The translations under genes and the position numbers were made by a program. A stretch of DNA of 64,000 nt, taken from NCBI GenBank assembly GCA_000403475.2, contig KE159797.1:375144-439143 (forward strand). The letters run 5' to 3'. This document shows, piece after piece, positions 54,300-63,648 of the stretch. Each line of letters opens with the position of its first letter. Within the stretch, counting starts at the first letter, position 1. This stretch comes from Lachnospiraceae bacterium MD308. Its GTDB lineage: Bacteria > Bacillota > Clostridia > Lachnospirales > Lachnospiraceae. The notes under the pieces are model-generated. The model was not told the origin of the DNA. It made no database searches and saw only the letters and a list, made by a program, of their open reading frames with translations.

Positions 54300-55096
54300 G
54301 GGAGTTCCTCATCCTCCTTTTGCTGAGGTGTCATATAACCAATAGCACTGTGTATCCGCTTACGGTTATACCAGCCCTCTATGTATTCAAAGATTGCCCT
54401 TCGGGCCTCTTTCGAATCCTAATAATTATGAAGGTAGATTTCTTCTTTTTTCAGTACAGAATGGAACGATTCGATACAGGCATTATCATAAGGGTTTCCC
54501 TTCCGGCTAAATGAATGCAGTATCTCCCTGCTGTCCAGGAATTTCTCAAATGATTGGCTTGTATACTGGCTTCCTAAGTCGCTGTGGAGTATGATCCCCT
54601 TTGTCGCCCTGACATTCAGACAGGCGTTCTTAACAGCTTCTACCGCCAGTTCTGCTGTCATGGATGTTCCATACGCGTATCCGATGATCTTACGACTACA
54701 CAAGTCCATGACTGAAGCTAGATAGGTCCATCCTTCTTTTTGTACATGGATATAGGTAATATCGGTACACCATTTCTGGTTGATGGTTTCCGTCTCGAAA
54801 TCACGCTTCAGAATATTCTCTTTATCATCGGGAACGGTTCCATGATTGGCATGATGGTTGTATTTCTTTACTACAACAGAGCGAAGCCCTTGCTCTGCCA
54901 TATGCCGCTGAACCCGTTTTATGCTGCTGGGAGTCCCGCTACCATTGAGCGTACGGCATATTTCAGCTGCCCCATACCGCTGCTTTGAATCTTCATAAGC
55001 GTCTTTTACCTTCTGGCTGAATTCCTTATATTCCTTCTGCCGGTTTGAGGGTACACAAACCAGAGCTTTGTAATAGGTGCTCCTTGGGAATTTCAA
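54300..55096 (-). pseudogene. IS3-family OrfB transposase, interrupted by an in-frame stop
   Basis: This is an rve-type DDE integrase: WCTDITYIHVQKEGWTYLASVMDL (first Asp), LHSDLGSQYTSQSFEKFL (second Asp) and NACIESFHSVLKKEE (Glu). At YLHNY a TAG (54419-54421) interrupts the frame. The following codons (DSKEARRAIFEYIEGWYNRKRIHSAIGY) continue the protein in the same frame, so this is a nonsense mutation. Without readthrough the catalytic core is present but the C-terminal tail is lost. Confidence 0.85.
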
Positions 55097-55161
55097 GGCG
55101 CTGCAAAGCTGGAATACCGTATAATGAGCTAAGTTTTGCTGGATAAAAGAAACAATCTCAG

Positions 55162-55437
55162 CTATTGTTCTTTTGCGAATATGGCGGTCGCTTTTTTTAA
55201 GATTTCATTTTCAATTCTAAGGCGCTGGATCTCTTTCTGGAGAGCCTTATACTCTTTGAGAGTAACGGTTTCCTCCTCGGACACATTGATTGAAGAAAGC
55301 TGTTTTACCCAGTTGCTGAGTGTACTCCGATTTACGCCATATTCACGTTCCAGTTTTGGATACAAGGTTCCTCCGGCATTATACAGATCCACAATCTGCT
55401 GTTTAAATTCCGGAGTATAAGATTTTGGTTCTTCGCC
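55162..55437 (-). pseudogene. IS3-family OrfA, start lost
   Basis: The frame reads HGEEPKSYTPEFKQQIVDL, then YNAGGTLYPKLEREYGVNRST and the leucine-zipper part KEIQRLRIENEILKKATAIFAKEQ, a typical IS3 OrfA. The expected start is out of frame by what looks like two extra T bases near 55442. OrfA binds the element ends and normally fuses to OrfB by frameshifting. Confidence 0.7.
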
Positions 55438-55555
55438 ATGTGAAACATCTCCTTTGCTCTTTCACTTGATAGTATAGATTGTTCAACTTTTCCTGTCCAC
55501 ACTTATATACTAACACCACTGCCGTTTCCGATTGTCTGGAAGGGAGGGAACGCAG

Positions 55556-56521
55556 ATGCTTAATCGTTCTCTGCCTACTTTGGCAGATCAGTTTGTTTCA
55601 TATAAAAAGCAGAATGGAGGCGTATACCAGACAGGAGCTTATTATCTGGAAAAGTATATCCAGTCTGCAACGGAAACCACCCCAAAGCCCACAGTCCCAG
55701 ACAGAAAAGTGTTGAAGATTTCCTGGGAAAATATGAAGATGCTCCGAGAAGCCTTTATAATGCTGCTGCATTTCTACGTGAATTCAGCCGTTATCTTATC
55801 GCCCGTGGATATACGAATGCATATCTGATTCCGGCAGGGAGAACCCGGCTTCCAACACCGGCTCCGCCTTATTTTTTTTACAGAGGAAGAGATTTCCGCA
55901 TTTTTCCGGGAATGCGATAACATCAGGGATGATCCGCATTACAAAGGCCGTCGTCTAGTACTCCCAGCCATGTTCCGTCTCCTGTACTGCTGTGGCCTCC
56001 GTTGTAAGGAGATTCGCACACTTGCCCAAAAAGATGTGCATCTGGATAAAAGCTATTTTGATGTCCTTCAATCCAAGGGTCCCAAAAGCCGGAGAATCTA
56101 TATTTCCGAAGACCTTACAGAATATCTGGATGATTACGACCGGCATCTCAGCCTCTTGTTTCCAGAATGCAGAATGTTTTTCCCGAACAGGGCTGATAAA
56201 GCTTATGGTGCTGCTATGCTTGAAAAAAACTTTCTGCGGTTCTGGTATTCTGCCTTTCCAGAAAAGAAAGATTCCGGAGTAAGCATTCGCGCATATGATT
56301 TTCGACATCATTTTGTTTATGCAGATATGAACAGATGGCTCCGGGATGGAAAGGATGTAAATGCAATGCTCCCTTACCTTATGCGCTATATGGGGCATAC
56401 TGATATAAAAAACACCCTCTACTACTTCCATCTTGTACCAGATATTTATGGTGAGATAGCTGCCCGTTCTGAGCATTCAGAAAGACTGATACCGGAGGTG
56501 GATGATAATGAGGAAAACTAA
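55556..56521 (+). pseudogene. Frameshifted tyrosine recombinase
   Basis: Pieces of one integrase lie in different frames: LPTLADQFVSYKKQNGGVYQTGAYYLEKY (55556 on), LYNAAAFLREFSRYLIARGYTNAYL, then FRLLYCCGLRCKEIRTLAQKDVHL (first catalytic Arg), SIRAYDFRHHFVY (His region) and LRYMGHTDIKNTLYYFHLV (Gly-His and nucleophile Tyr). At least two frameshifts, near 55700 and 55880, break it. The C-terminal 180 codons (55970-56521) are open. It overlaps the next recombinase by 20 bases, as in tandem recombinase elements (RIT or Tn554 type). Confidence 0.75.
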
Positions 56522-57164
56522 GACAAAAGATCTTGACAATGTTTTTTTCTGGGAGACAGCCCGGCGTTTTCTGGACTATGAATTATTAAAGATAAGGAAG
56601 AAGAGCCTGAATACAGTTGCCGCTTATCGGGCCGCATTAAATATTTATATTGATTATCTTGAGAATGTTAAAGGAATCCGGCGTGAAAACATTTGTTTCT
56701 CTGACTTAGGCAAAGAAAATCTGAAAGAGTATCTTATGTGGATGGCAGAAGATAAAAAATGGAGTCCTAAGACCTGCAACCTTCGGATGACCGCGATAAG
56801 GTCCCTGCTATCTTATGCATCAGAAGAATGCATAGACATTACGCCTCTTTCTGCTTCAAGTAAGGCCATACAAAGCCTGAGCGCTCCGGCTGGGGATCTC
56901 GAATATTTCGAGGATTACCAGATGGAGGCAATCCTTAATGCGCCCGGAACAGAAAAACAGTCGGAACGTCGGAACAAGATGCTGCTGATTCTCGGCTATG
57001 ATGCCGCCATGCGAATTGGGGAAATGACAAAACTAAAAGTTGGAAACCTGTTTCTTGATGCGGAAAAGCCTTATATCAGAATACTTGGGAAAGTGGAAAA
57101 ATACCGCAGTGTTCCCCTGATGGGTAAAACCGTCCAGCATCTGCGCAGATATGTCAGGAAATAA
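56502..57164 (+). pseudogene. Truncated tyrosine recombinase
   Basis: The N-terminal core-binding domain (FLDYELLKIRKKSLNTVAAYRAALNIYIDYL) and the start of the catalytic domain are present, with LGYDAAMRIGEMTKLKVGNLFL giving the first Arg. It stops at 220 aa, where an IS256 fragment begins, so the HxxR and Tyr regions are missing. Together with the preceding gene it is the relic of a multi-recombinase mobile element. Confidence 0.8.
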
Positions 57165-58118
57165 AAGGAACTTACATCTTCCCAATTATTCTCCCAATTA
57201 CTAATTGCATAAGGATACTTTTTCCCCCAACGTTCTTTGACGGCATCCAGTTCTGAAAGTGCCGCGGATTCTGTGGGCGCGTTATATACTGCCTTGAAAT
57301 CCGCGGAAAACTTCTTCAGGTCATTATAGTTGATATACTTAAAGGAATTCCTCAGCATATGGATCACGCACCGCTGGATCTCTGCCTGTGGATAAACTGC
57401 CTGTATCGCCTCCTTAAATCCCGGGAGACCGTCTACGCAGAAGAACATTACATCCTTTACGCCCCTGTTTTTCAGGTCATTTAACATGCCAAGCCAAAAC
57501 TTGCTTGTCTCGTTTGCGCCTACCGTAATGCTTAGGATATCTTTGTACCCCTCTACTGTAACGCCTAACACGATGTATGCAGCGCGGTTCAGTATCCTTC
57601 CATCCTCCCGGACTTTATAGTGGATGCAGTCCATGAACACAAAAGGATAGATTGGATTTAAAGGGCGGGACTGCCATTCTTTTACTATAGTGAGATTACT
57701 TTTTCTTTGATTCCAGAAATATCTCTTTGGTACTTAGGAATTAACTTTGGCTCAAATTCACCGTTTCTGTCTCTGGGCACATCAATCTGGAATTCCCCAT
57801 ATTGGCTTTTAAGCGTCTTAGTCGAATGGCCGTTCCTTTTATTATCTGTCAGTAGATCACCCTTTTGATTTTTCTCATAACCAAGAGCAGCATCCAGCTC
57901 TGTTTCCATAAGCTCCTGAAGAATGTCTTTAAAGCTTTCTTTGAGCAGGGAATAAACATCTGCCACGCTGCTAATGTTATTTTGTGAGATGATTTGTCGA
58001 ATTTGTTCCTTTGCAACCGCCATAAAAATACTCCTTTTCCATAAGAATTGTCATATCTTAATTCTTACCAAAAGGAGCCATTTTTTACCAAAGACACAAA
58101 CTATTTTACACTACCTGG
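57165..58118 (-). pseudogene. IS256-family transposase with internal deletion and truncated 3' end
   Basis: Two frames belong to one mutator-type transposase. The N-terminal part starts at 58023 (MAVAKEQIRQIISQNN) and runs to IKEKVISL with IDVPRDRNGEFEPKLIPKYQ. The second part has FVFMDCIHYKVREDG, VLGVTVEGYKDIL and FFCVDGLPGFKEAIQAVYP. About 60 residues between them are deleted with a frameshift near 57685, and the 3' end stops at the recombinase gene. The element end (TAGTGTAAAATAGTTTGTG) is at about 58085-58118. Confidence 0.85.
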
Positions 58119-58296
58119 GATTCTATGTCCCCGCATCATTTCCCGCACGACGGCTTCCTGTGGGCTTTCTTTTGTAAACGGTAGATAGTGCATACCTCGA
58201 CTGTAAGGGCAAAGTGTGTGACAATAGACTATATTTCTATCATCAGTATTAAAAGTTAAGCCTTAACTTTTGATACCGTTATACGGAGGTAAGTCT

Positions 58297-58671
58297 ATGA
58301 ACTCAGCAACAACAGCAGTAGCTGTACAATACCGTTTAAAAGAGTGGGCAGAGCAGATCAGGGAATGCCAGAACCGGCCCGCAGGCATGAGTGTCGTTGA
58401 TTGGTGTGCCAGCCACGGCATTACGAAAGCGAACTACTATTACAGGCTGCGCCGTGTAAGGCAGGTGTGCCTAGAAAACTTTCCGCCGGAGACTCCGGCG
58501 CAGCAGATCGTCCCGGTAACCCCCTGTCTCCTGCATCAGGAAACACAAGACGATACCGGTACACGGCTGGGGCTTTCTGTTTCTGTAAACGGTCTTTCCA
58601 TCCACGTAACAGAATCCACACCCATGCCGCTGCTTGCGGCAGTCCTGAAGGTGGTGCGGGATGCTGAATGA
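58297..58671 (+). CDS. tnpA: IS66 accessory protein TnpA
   Basis: A 124-aa IS66 OrfA with a helix-turn-helix: EWAEQIRECQNRPAGMSVVDWCASHGITKANYYYRLRRVRQ. GGAGG nine bases before ATG 58297 fixes the start. It is needed together with TnpB and TnpC for transposition. It overlaps tnpB by 11 bases. Confidence 0.9.
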   Translation: MNSATTAVAVQYRLKEWAEQIRECQNRPAGMSVVDWCASHGITKANYYYRLRRVRQVCLENFPPETPAQQIVPVTPCLLHQETQDDTGTRLGLSVSVNGLSIHVTESTPMPLLAAVLKVVRDAE

Positions 58672-59023
58672 CGCCACCTGCTTTAAAGCCGTATACATTG
58701 TCTGTGGCTACACTGATCTGCGCGCCGGCATGGACCGGCTGGCGGCACTCGTGGAAACACAGACCGGGAACAGGCCATATATCCCGGATACACTCTATCT
58801 TTTCTGCGGGAGGCGCACAGACCGCATCAAGGGACTTGTATGGGAAGGGGACGGCTGGCTCCTGTTATACAAACGGCTCTCGGAAAGCCGGTTCCAGTGG
58901 CCGCGCACCCCGGAGGAGGTGCGTGAATTAACGCCGCAGCAGTTCCGGTGGCTGATGGAAGGGCTGACAATCACCCCGAAGAAATCGGTCAGGCCGGTGG
59001 AACCGCCGGAATACATGGGATGA
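58661..59023 (+). CDS. tnpB: IS66 accessory protein TnpB (IS66 Orf2)
   Basis: The 120-aa IS66 Orf2: YIVCGYTDLRAGMDRLAALV and LYLFCGRRTDRIKGLVWEGDGWLLLYKRL, both hallmarks of the family. It is unrelated to the RNA-guided TnpB of IS605. 59024-59298 behind it carries no recognised gene. Confidence 0.93.
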   Translation: MLNDATCFKAVYIVCGYTDLRAGMDRLAALVETQTGNRPYIPDTLYLFCGRRTDRIKGLVWEGDGWLLLYKRLSESRFQWPRTPEEVRELTPQQFRWLMEGLTITPKKSVRPVEPPEYMG

Positions 59024-59298
59024 CTTTGTGCAAAGCGGAGAAATTTTCAGACGGTCTTCCTGCTGGAAAAAATGTTCCGCCTTATCCCTGCCAAACCACG
59101 CTGCACACCATAAAGGAGCCCAGAATGGACGCAGACATGCTTTTCCTTCCCGAAAAGGGTTCTGGAAACAGCATCATACAAAGGCAGCATCCGCTGTTTT
59201 AACCATAGGCATTATGACGGTTATCCGGCAACGCGGAGTTCGCAAAAATCCCGTATCCATGGTATAATAAGGCTATCAGGATACCAGGAGAAAACAGC

Positions 59299-60921
59299 AT
59301 GGCCTTAAAATATACGGAAGAACAACTGAACAGTCTTGACAGGGAAACGCTTATCAGGCTGTTTCTGTCGCAACAGGAGCAGTTTGAAAATATCGACCAT
59401 ACGCTTCAGCTTGTTTTGGAGCAGATGGCGGATCTAAAACGGCACCGGTTTGGCAGGTCATCGGAAAAACATGAAATCGAAGACCAGATCTCCTTTATGG
59501 AAGTGGACGGGAAGGTCGTATTCTTTAACGAATCCGAGGCTGTCGCTGCAGAGGAAAACGCACTGGAAGAGCCGGAAGGCGTTTCACGCACAAAACCGAA
59601 GAAAAAGCAGGGGAAACGGGAAGAAGACCTGGAGGGGCTTCCGGTAGTTGTGGTGGAACATTCCATGACGGATGGGGAGCTGGAAGATAAATTTGGAAAA
59701 GACGGCTGGAAACAGCTCCCGGATGAGGTATACCGCAGGTACAGCTTTACCCCGGCAAAAGTCGAAGTAGAAGAACACCATGTAAAAGTGTACGCTGGAA
59801 AAAAGACAGAGGAGATCGTTAAGGCTGAACACCCGGAATGTCTTTTAAGGGGAAGCCTTGTGTCCCCGTCCCTTGAGGCGGCAGTGATGAACGCAAAGTA
59901 TGTCAATGCCGTTCCGCTTTACCGCCAGGAGCAGGAATTTGAGCGTTATGGTCTGCATATTTCCCGGCAGAATATGGCAAACTGGACAATCCAATGCGCA
60001 GACAGATACCTCGCTGTTCTCTATGATTACCTGCATGAAAAACTGTACAGTTATCATGTGCTGCAAGCAGACGAAACACCTGTGCTGGTGAACAAAGACG
60101 GCCGTCCTGCCGGATCAAAAAGCTACATGTGGGTATATCGCACCGGACGGATGTACACAGAACGCCAGATTGTCCTGTATGAATACCAGAAGACGCGCAA
60201 TGCCAGCCATCCCAGAGAGTTTTTGAAAGACTTCAACGGCGTATGCGTCACGGACGGATATCAGGTCTACCACACCATTGAAGGCGAACGGGAAGACCTG
60301 CGGATCGCGGGATGCTGGTCCCATGCCAGGCGGAGATTTGACGAGGCAGTGAAGGCTTTGCCTAAGCAGAAGCAGAAGGACAGCCGCGCGTACCTTGCGC
60401 TTACCATGATACAGGCGATCTACCGGGAGGAAAAACAGTTAAAGGATCTCCCGGCCGGGGAACGGAGGAACCGCCGCCAGCTGAGCGTAAAGCCCCTGGT
60501 GGAGGCTTATTTCACATGGGTTCGTGAAAACCTCCCGAAAGTGCCGCAGAAAAGCAAGACGTGGGAAGGTTTCAATTATTCCCTGAACCAGGAGAAATAC
60601 CTGAAAGTATTCCTGGACGATGGTGAAGTGCCGATGGACAATAACGCTGCGGAGCAGTCCATCCGTGGGTTCTGCATTGGCAAGAAAAACTGGGTGATGA
60701 TCGATACCATTGCCGGTGCAAAGTCCAGCGCTATCATCTACAGCATTGCGGAAACTGCAAAAGCAAACAATCTGAAACCATATGATTACTTTGAGTATCT
60801 GCTTACCGAAATCCCGAAGCATCTGGATGATACCGACCGTAGTTTTCTGGATAACCTGCTCCCCTGGTCACCAAGCCTGCCAGCGAATTGCCGAAAGCCT
60901 GATAAAAGTGAAGTGAAATAA
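59299..60921 (+). CDS. tnpC: IS66 transposase TnpC
   Basis: DDE transposase of 540 aa. An N-terminal coiled-coil (LFLSQQEQFENIDHTLQLVLEQMADL) and a zinc-binding-like region precede the catalytic core: HVLQADETPVLVNKDG (Asp), CVTDGYQVYHTIEGE (Asp) and MDNNAAEQSIRGFCIGKKNW (Glu). The length is full and no disruption is visible. Confidence 0.94.
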   Translation: MALKYTEEQLNSLDRETLIRLFLSQQEQFENIDHTLQLVLEQMADLKRHRFGRSSEKHEIEDQISFMEVDGKVVFFNESEAVAAEENALEEPEGVSRTKPKKKQGKREEDLEGLPVVVVEHSMTDGELEDKFGKDGWKQLPDEVYRRYSFTPAKVEVEEHHVKVYAGKKTEEIVKAEHPECLLRGSLVSPSLEAAVMNAKYVNAVPLYRQEQEFERYGLHISRQNMANWTIQCADRYLAVLYDYLHEKLYSYHVLQADETPVLVNKDGRPAGSKSYMWVYRTGRMYTERQIVLYEYQKTRNASHPREFLKDFNGVCVTDGYQVYHTIEGEREDLRIAGCWSHARRRFDEAVKALPKQKQKDSRAYLALTMIQAIYREEKQLKDLPAGERRNRRQLSVKPLVEAYFTWVRENLPKVPQKSKTWEGFNYSLNQEKYLKVFLDDGEVPMDNNAAEQSIRGFCIGKKNWVMIDTIAGAKSSAIIYSIAETAKANNLKPYDYFEYLLTEIPKHLDDTDRSFLDNLLPWSPSLPANCRKPDKSEVK

Positions 60922-61168
60922 AGACTGGAGCAAATCTGTTTCTATCATACAGGTTTGCTCCTGTTTTGTATAGGTACTCACTATCTACCGTTTACTTTCT
61001 TTTCTTCTTGCCATAATAATACCTCCGGACTGTGTAATTTTATCTTACATCAGTCTGGAGGTTTACACAAACTTTGGGATGGGCCCCTTTCTTACCGGTA
61101 ACTTGCTCACTTTATATTACATCCCCGTCAGAGAATATCATTTTCTAACGCTAATAATCAACCATTAC

Positions 61169-62389
61169 TTAAACTGCCGCTGTTTTCCTACTTCTCTTTT
61201 TTGTTTTCTCAGCTAATTTCTTTATTTGTAAATCATACCTATCAATAATTAGCAAATTATTTGGAATATCATTATAACCAAAGATGTCTATATAATCATA
61301 GTGGGTCCGAATCACCACCATATAAGAGCACTTTTTACTTCTTGCTGCTTTTATCAATTTACCCACTGTGTCAGATAAATTTTCATCTTCACGTTGGATA
61401 CGTATTGCCACAGTTCCTCCATCCATATGTTCTCTTAAAAATCCATCAATTCCACTATTCCGTTGAACGGGTACAGCATCGATACTTTTTATAATTGCCA
61501 TGCAATCATTATCTAAGTTCTGGTATGCTTGTTTCCCCTTTTTAAGTAGAAACGAATCCGTCTTTATAATGCCTTCCAATCTTTCGAGTGTAAGTTCAAC
61601 GGCATCATTTGTAATGTCAAAACCTAAATACTTTCTATTTAACAACTTGCTCGCAACTATCGTAGTTCCAGAACCCATAAATGGATCCAATACTATATCA
61701 TCCTCATCAGTCACTAACTTAATTATCTGTTCTAATAGAATTATAGGTTTTTGTGTAGGATATCCAACTCTTTCTTTTGCTTTTGGATTTAAATACGGAA
61801 TTTCCCAAACATCAGACAACGGAACTCCTTTTTTTGCCTGTCCCATCACAACCTGACCATTTTTGTCTACTTTATACCTTGATTTACCCTTCTCGTCTTT
61901 TACTCGATCTTGTAAAATTTGGTCAACATTCGTTGTTTCCGAATAATCCGTATATATTGTATTAAATTTAAAGTCTTTTGATTTACTATAGAAAAAAATA
62001 ATCTGATGATTATTCAATAATCCCTTTTTTGAATTCGACCACCTTTTATACGACCACACAATTTCACTTTGAAAATTAGTCACTCCAAATATTTCATCTA
62101 GTACAATTTTCAAATAATGCGAAGCATTTCTATCACAATGGACAAAGATACTTCCTGTTCTTTTCAATACTCTTTTACATTCTTGGAGACGAATCTTCGT
62201 GTATGCTACATAGTCATCCATATTCTCCCACGAATCCGCAAATGAGTATTCAACACCCTCTTTGCTAGATAGTTTTTGTGTTTCTTGTGTAAAAAAGGGT
62301 GGATCCATATAAATTGCATCTATTGTATCAGAATCTAATTGTCTCATTAATTCATAACAATCTCCGCAATATACATTATTTAGCTCCAT
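61169..62389 (-). CDS. Type II DNA methyltransferase (DPPF, beta class)
   Basis: This is a SAM-dependent base methyltransferase of the restriction-modification system. AIYMDPPFFTQET (motif IV, catalytic) comes before LDPFMGSGTTIVASKLLNRKYLGFDI (motif I/X, SAM binding), an order typical of the beta class; either N6-adenine or N4-cytosine is possible. The target-recognition region is about residues 100-220. A C-terminal tail of about 110 residues is extra. It is the last gene of the controller-endonuclease-methylase operon. Confidence 0.9.
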   Translation of the reverse strand: MELNNVYCGDCYELMRQLDSDTIDAIYMDPPFFTQETQKLSSKEGVEYSFADSWENMDDYVAYTKIRLQECKRVLKRTGSIFVHCDRNASHYLKIVLDEIFGVTNFQSEIVWSYKRWSNSKKGLLNNHQIIFFYSKSKDFKFNTIYTDYSETTNVDQILQDRVKDEKGKSRYKVDKNGQVVMGQAKKGVPLSDVWEIPYLNPKAKERVGYPTQKPIILLEQIIKLVTDEDDIVLDPFMGSGTTIVASKLLNRKYLGFDITNDAVELTLERLEGIIKTDSFLLKKGKQAYQNLDNDCMAIIKSIDAVPVQRNSGIDGFLREHMDGGTVAIRIQREDENLSDTVGKLIKAARSKKCSYMVVIRTHYDYIDIFGYNDIPNNLLIIDRYDLQIKKLAEKTKKRSRKTAAV

Positions 62390-62393
62390 TCAA

Positions 62394-63008
62394 TCACTTT
62401 CCATTTCTTTCTAATATCGATTTCAAATCTATTCCTGTGTCATTCTTCAAATACTCCCATGCCTTTTCTCCAGAGTAATACTCGCCACCCAGATCACTAT
62501 ACAATTCTTTCAATTTTGCTTGAATACGAATTGCTTGGTCACGATTAGGTTCAAAGAACATAATTCTAATAGGAGTGTATCCAGCCTTTTGAATAATTCT
62601 AACTCGCTTATGTTCCTTTTTTATGTGATCCCCATCTGTAGTCGCATCTTTCCACTTTAATTCAATAGCGCGTTTTCCAATCAAGCAATCAATCTCAACT
62701 GTTTTAGGGCTTTGATCAATCGTATTTGGTAATTTAACTTTCTCCTGTGCATCAGGATGCACGAGTTTGAAGCACTTTATTGCAAGTTCCTCTACTAACG
62801 AACCAGCATATTTATATAAAAACCTACCTACATTTTGCTGAAAATCAATCTGATATCCTTCTTCATTTGTAAATCCCAATGCACTATATAATATATAGTG
62901 ATCATTGTTATCAGACTCCATTTCAATCTTTCTTTCTCTAATTTTCTTTTGTAATTCTTCTCTGTACCTTAAAATAACCTTTACTAATCTTTCGTCTTCG
63001 CTATCCAT
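62394..63008 (-). CDS. Restriction endonuclease, ApaLI-like family
   Basis: This 204-aa protein has TVEIDCLIGKRAIELKWKDATTDGDHIKKEH, which gives the D...ExK core of PD-(D/E)XK nucleases (about residues 108-128). The surrounding words resemble ApaLI-type enzymes, which cut GTGCAC; that the target is the same here is only a guess. It lies four bases from the methyltransferase gene, and the pair forms a type II system. Confidence 0.75.
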   Translation of the reverse strand: MDSEDERLVKVILRYREELQKKIRERKIEMESDNNDHYILYSALGFTNEEGYQIDFQQNVGRFLYKYAGSLVEELAIKCFKLVHPDAQEKVKLPNTIDQSPKTVEIDCLIGKRAIELKWKDATTDGDHIKKEHKRVRIIQKAGYTPIRIMFFEPNRDQAIRIQAKLKELYSDLGGEYYSGEKAWEYLKNDTGIDLKSILERNGK

Positions 63009-63051
63009 GGCAACCTCCTTATTATAGTTCTTTTGTTACTCATAGTCAACG

Positions 63052-63258
63052 CTACATATTTTTGAAAAATGTCTCAAAAGACACATCTAATGCAATCAAT
63101 ATTTTTTCTAAGCTTTTTATTGATAAATTTCTTTTCCCACTTTCAACACCCGCAACATACGTCCTATCTAGTTCTGCTTTGAATGCCAATTTTTCTTGAC
63201 TTATACCTTCTTCTTTTCGAAGTTCCTTTATTCTATTTCCAACCTTATCAGTTATCAT
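63052..63258 (-). CDS. Controller (C) protein of the restriction-modification system
   Basis: A 68-aa helix-turn-helix (XRE-type) protein: GNRIKELRKEEGISQEKLAFKAELDRTYVAGVESGKRNLSIKSLEKIL, very close to C proteins of type II systems. It delays endonuclease expression when the system enters a new host by binding C boxes. AAAGGAGG stands nine bases upstream. Confidence 0.9.
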   Translation of the reverse strand: MITDKVGNRIKELRKEEGISQEKLAFKAELDRTYVAGVESGKRNLSIKSLEKILIALDVSFETFFKNM

Positions 63259-63298
63259 AAACTAAACCTCCTTTTAAATTCTCTCACGCAGTTACTTT

Positions 63299-63316
63299 TA
63301 AGTCTACGGACTATAT
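63299..63316 (-). promoter_or_regulatory. C-box-like operator upstream of the controller gene
   Basis: On the minus strand TATAGTCCGTAGACTTA resembles the C-box core (GACT/AGTC half-sites around a central GTCCGT-like spacer) bound by C proteins. It lies 41 bases before the controller start, so autoregulation is likely. Confidence 0.65.
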
Positions 63317-63336
63317 GTAACACCATCATTAAAAAT

Positions 63337-63393
63337 GATGAAAAAGCCACAATCGCAGTAGTTCTACTACCATCGATTATGGCTTTTTTCATC
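63337..63393. terminator. Long hairpin between the restriction operon and the next gene
   Basis: GATGAAAAAGCC and further bases pair with GGCTTTTTTCATC, with an inner GTAG/CTAC pair, a near-perfect stem of about 20 bp or more. T runs occur inside the arms on both strands. It probably insulates the restriction operon. The rest of 63394-63648 holds no gene; an ACTATAGT palindrome lies at about 63485. Confidence 0.55.
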
Positions 63394-63648
63394 TGTGCTA
63401 GCTGCAGACCAATCTCCCGTCCATGGTTCCATGCCTTTTTCATTAAAACAAGGCGCTGCAATTTATTTTTTCATCAAATACAAACTATAGTCTGTTTTAT
63501 GTAAAGAGACGCGAATCATCTTTTTGTGTCTTTTTGGGACATTGTAAATCATTGTACAAAATGTTAAAAATAATTATCAATAACGCGAAAAAATTCATAA
63601 ATCGCACAAAAAGAGGCCTCAAATTTCAATGAAAGGAGGAAAAAATTT

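Larger units (their letters stand above)
54277..55501 (-). mobile_element. Decayed IS3-family element
   Basis: About 1225 bp. Right end read inward is TGTGGACAGGAAAAG; left end TGTGTCTATGGAAAATAGG is similar. Both carry the transposase frames orfA and orfB on the minus strand. A CTT flanks both ends and may be a 3-bp target duplication. The internal stop in orfB and the missing start of orfA suggest it is no longer autonomous. Confidence 0.75.
58174..60995 (+). mobile_element. Complete IS66-family element with 8-bp target duplication
   Basis: Terminal inverted repeats are GTAAACGGTAGATAGTG (left) and CACTATCTACCGTTTAC (right). TTTCTTTT flanks both ends (58166-58173 and 60996-61003), the expected 8-bp duplication for IS66. 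The 2822-bp element holds tnpA, tnpB and tnpC in the usual order. All three frames are open, so it may be active. It is the youngest insertion in the island because it interrupts an IS256 remnant. Confidence 0.95.
58119..61085 (-). mobile_element. IS256-family remnant copy 2, split by IS66
   Basis: 58119-58173 and 61004-61085 join into the same sequence as 49790-49938: transposase start ATG at 61014 and the terminal repeat ending near 61085. The two copies differ at a few bases. Homology continues about 25 bases beyond the end, with a short insertion. This shows the copies are a duplicated segment and not independent insertions. Confidence 0.8.

Noticed and set aside
55955-56476. 173-codon minus-strand frame opposite the first tyrosine recombinase
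   Set aside because: The plus strand encodes clear recombinase motifs; the opposite frame is a shadow.
63255-63461. 68-codon minus-strand frame before the controller gene
   Set aside because: It runs through a hairpin and the C box and resembles no protein.
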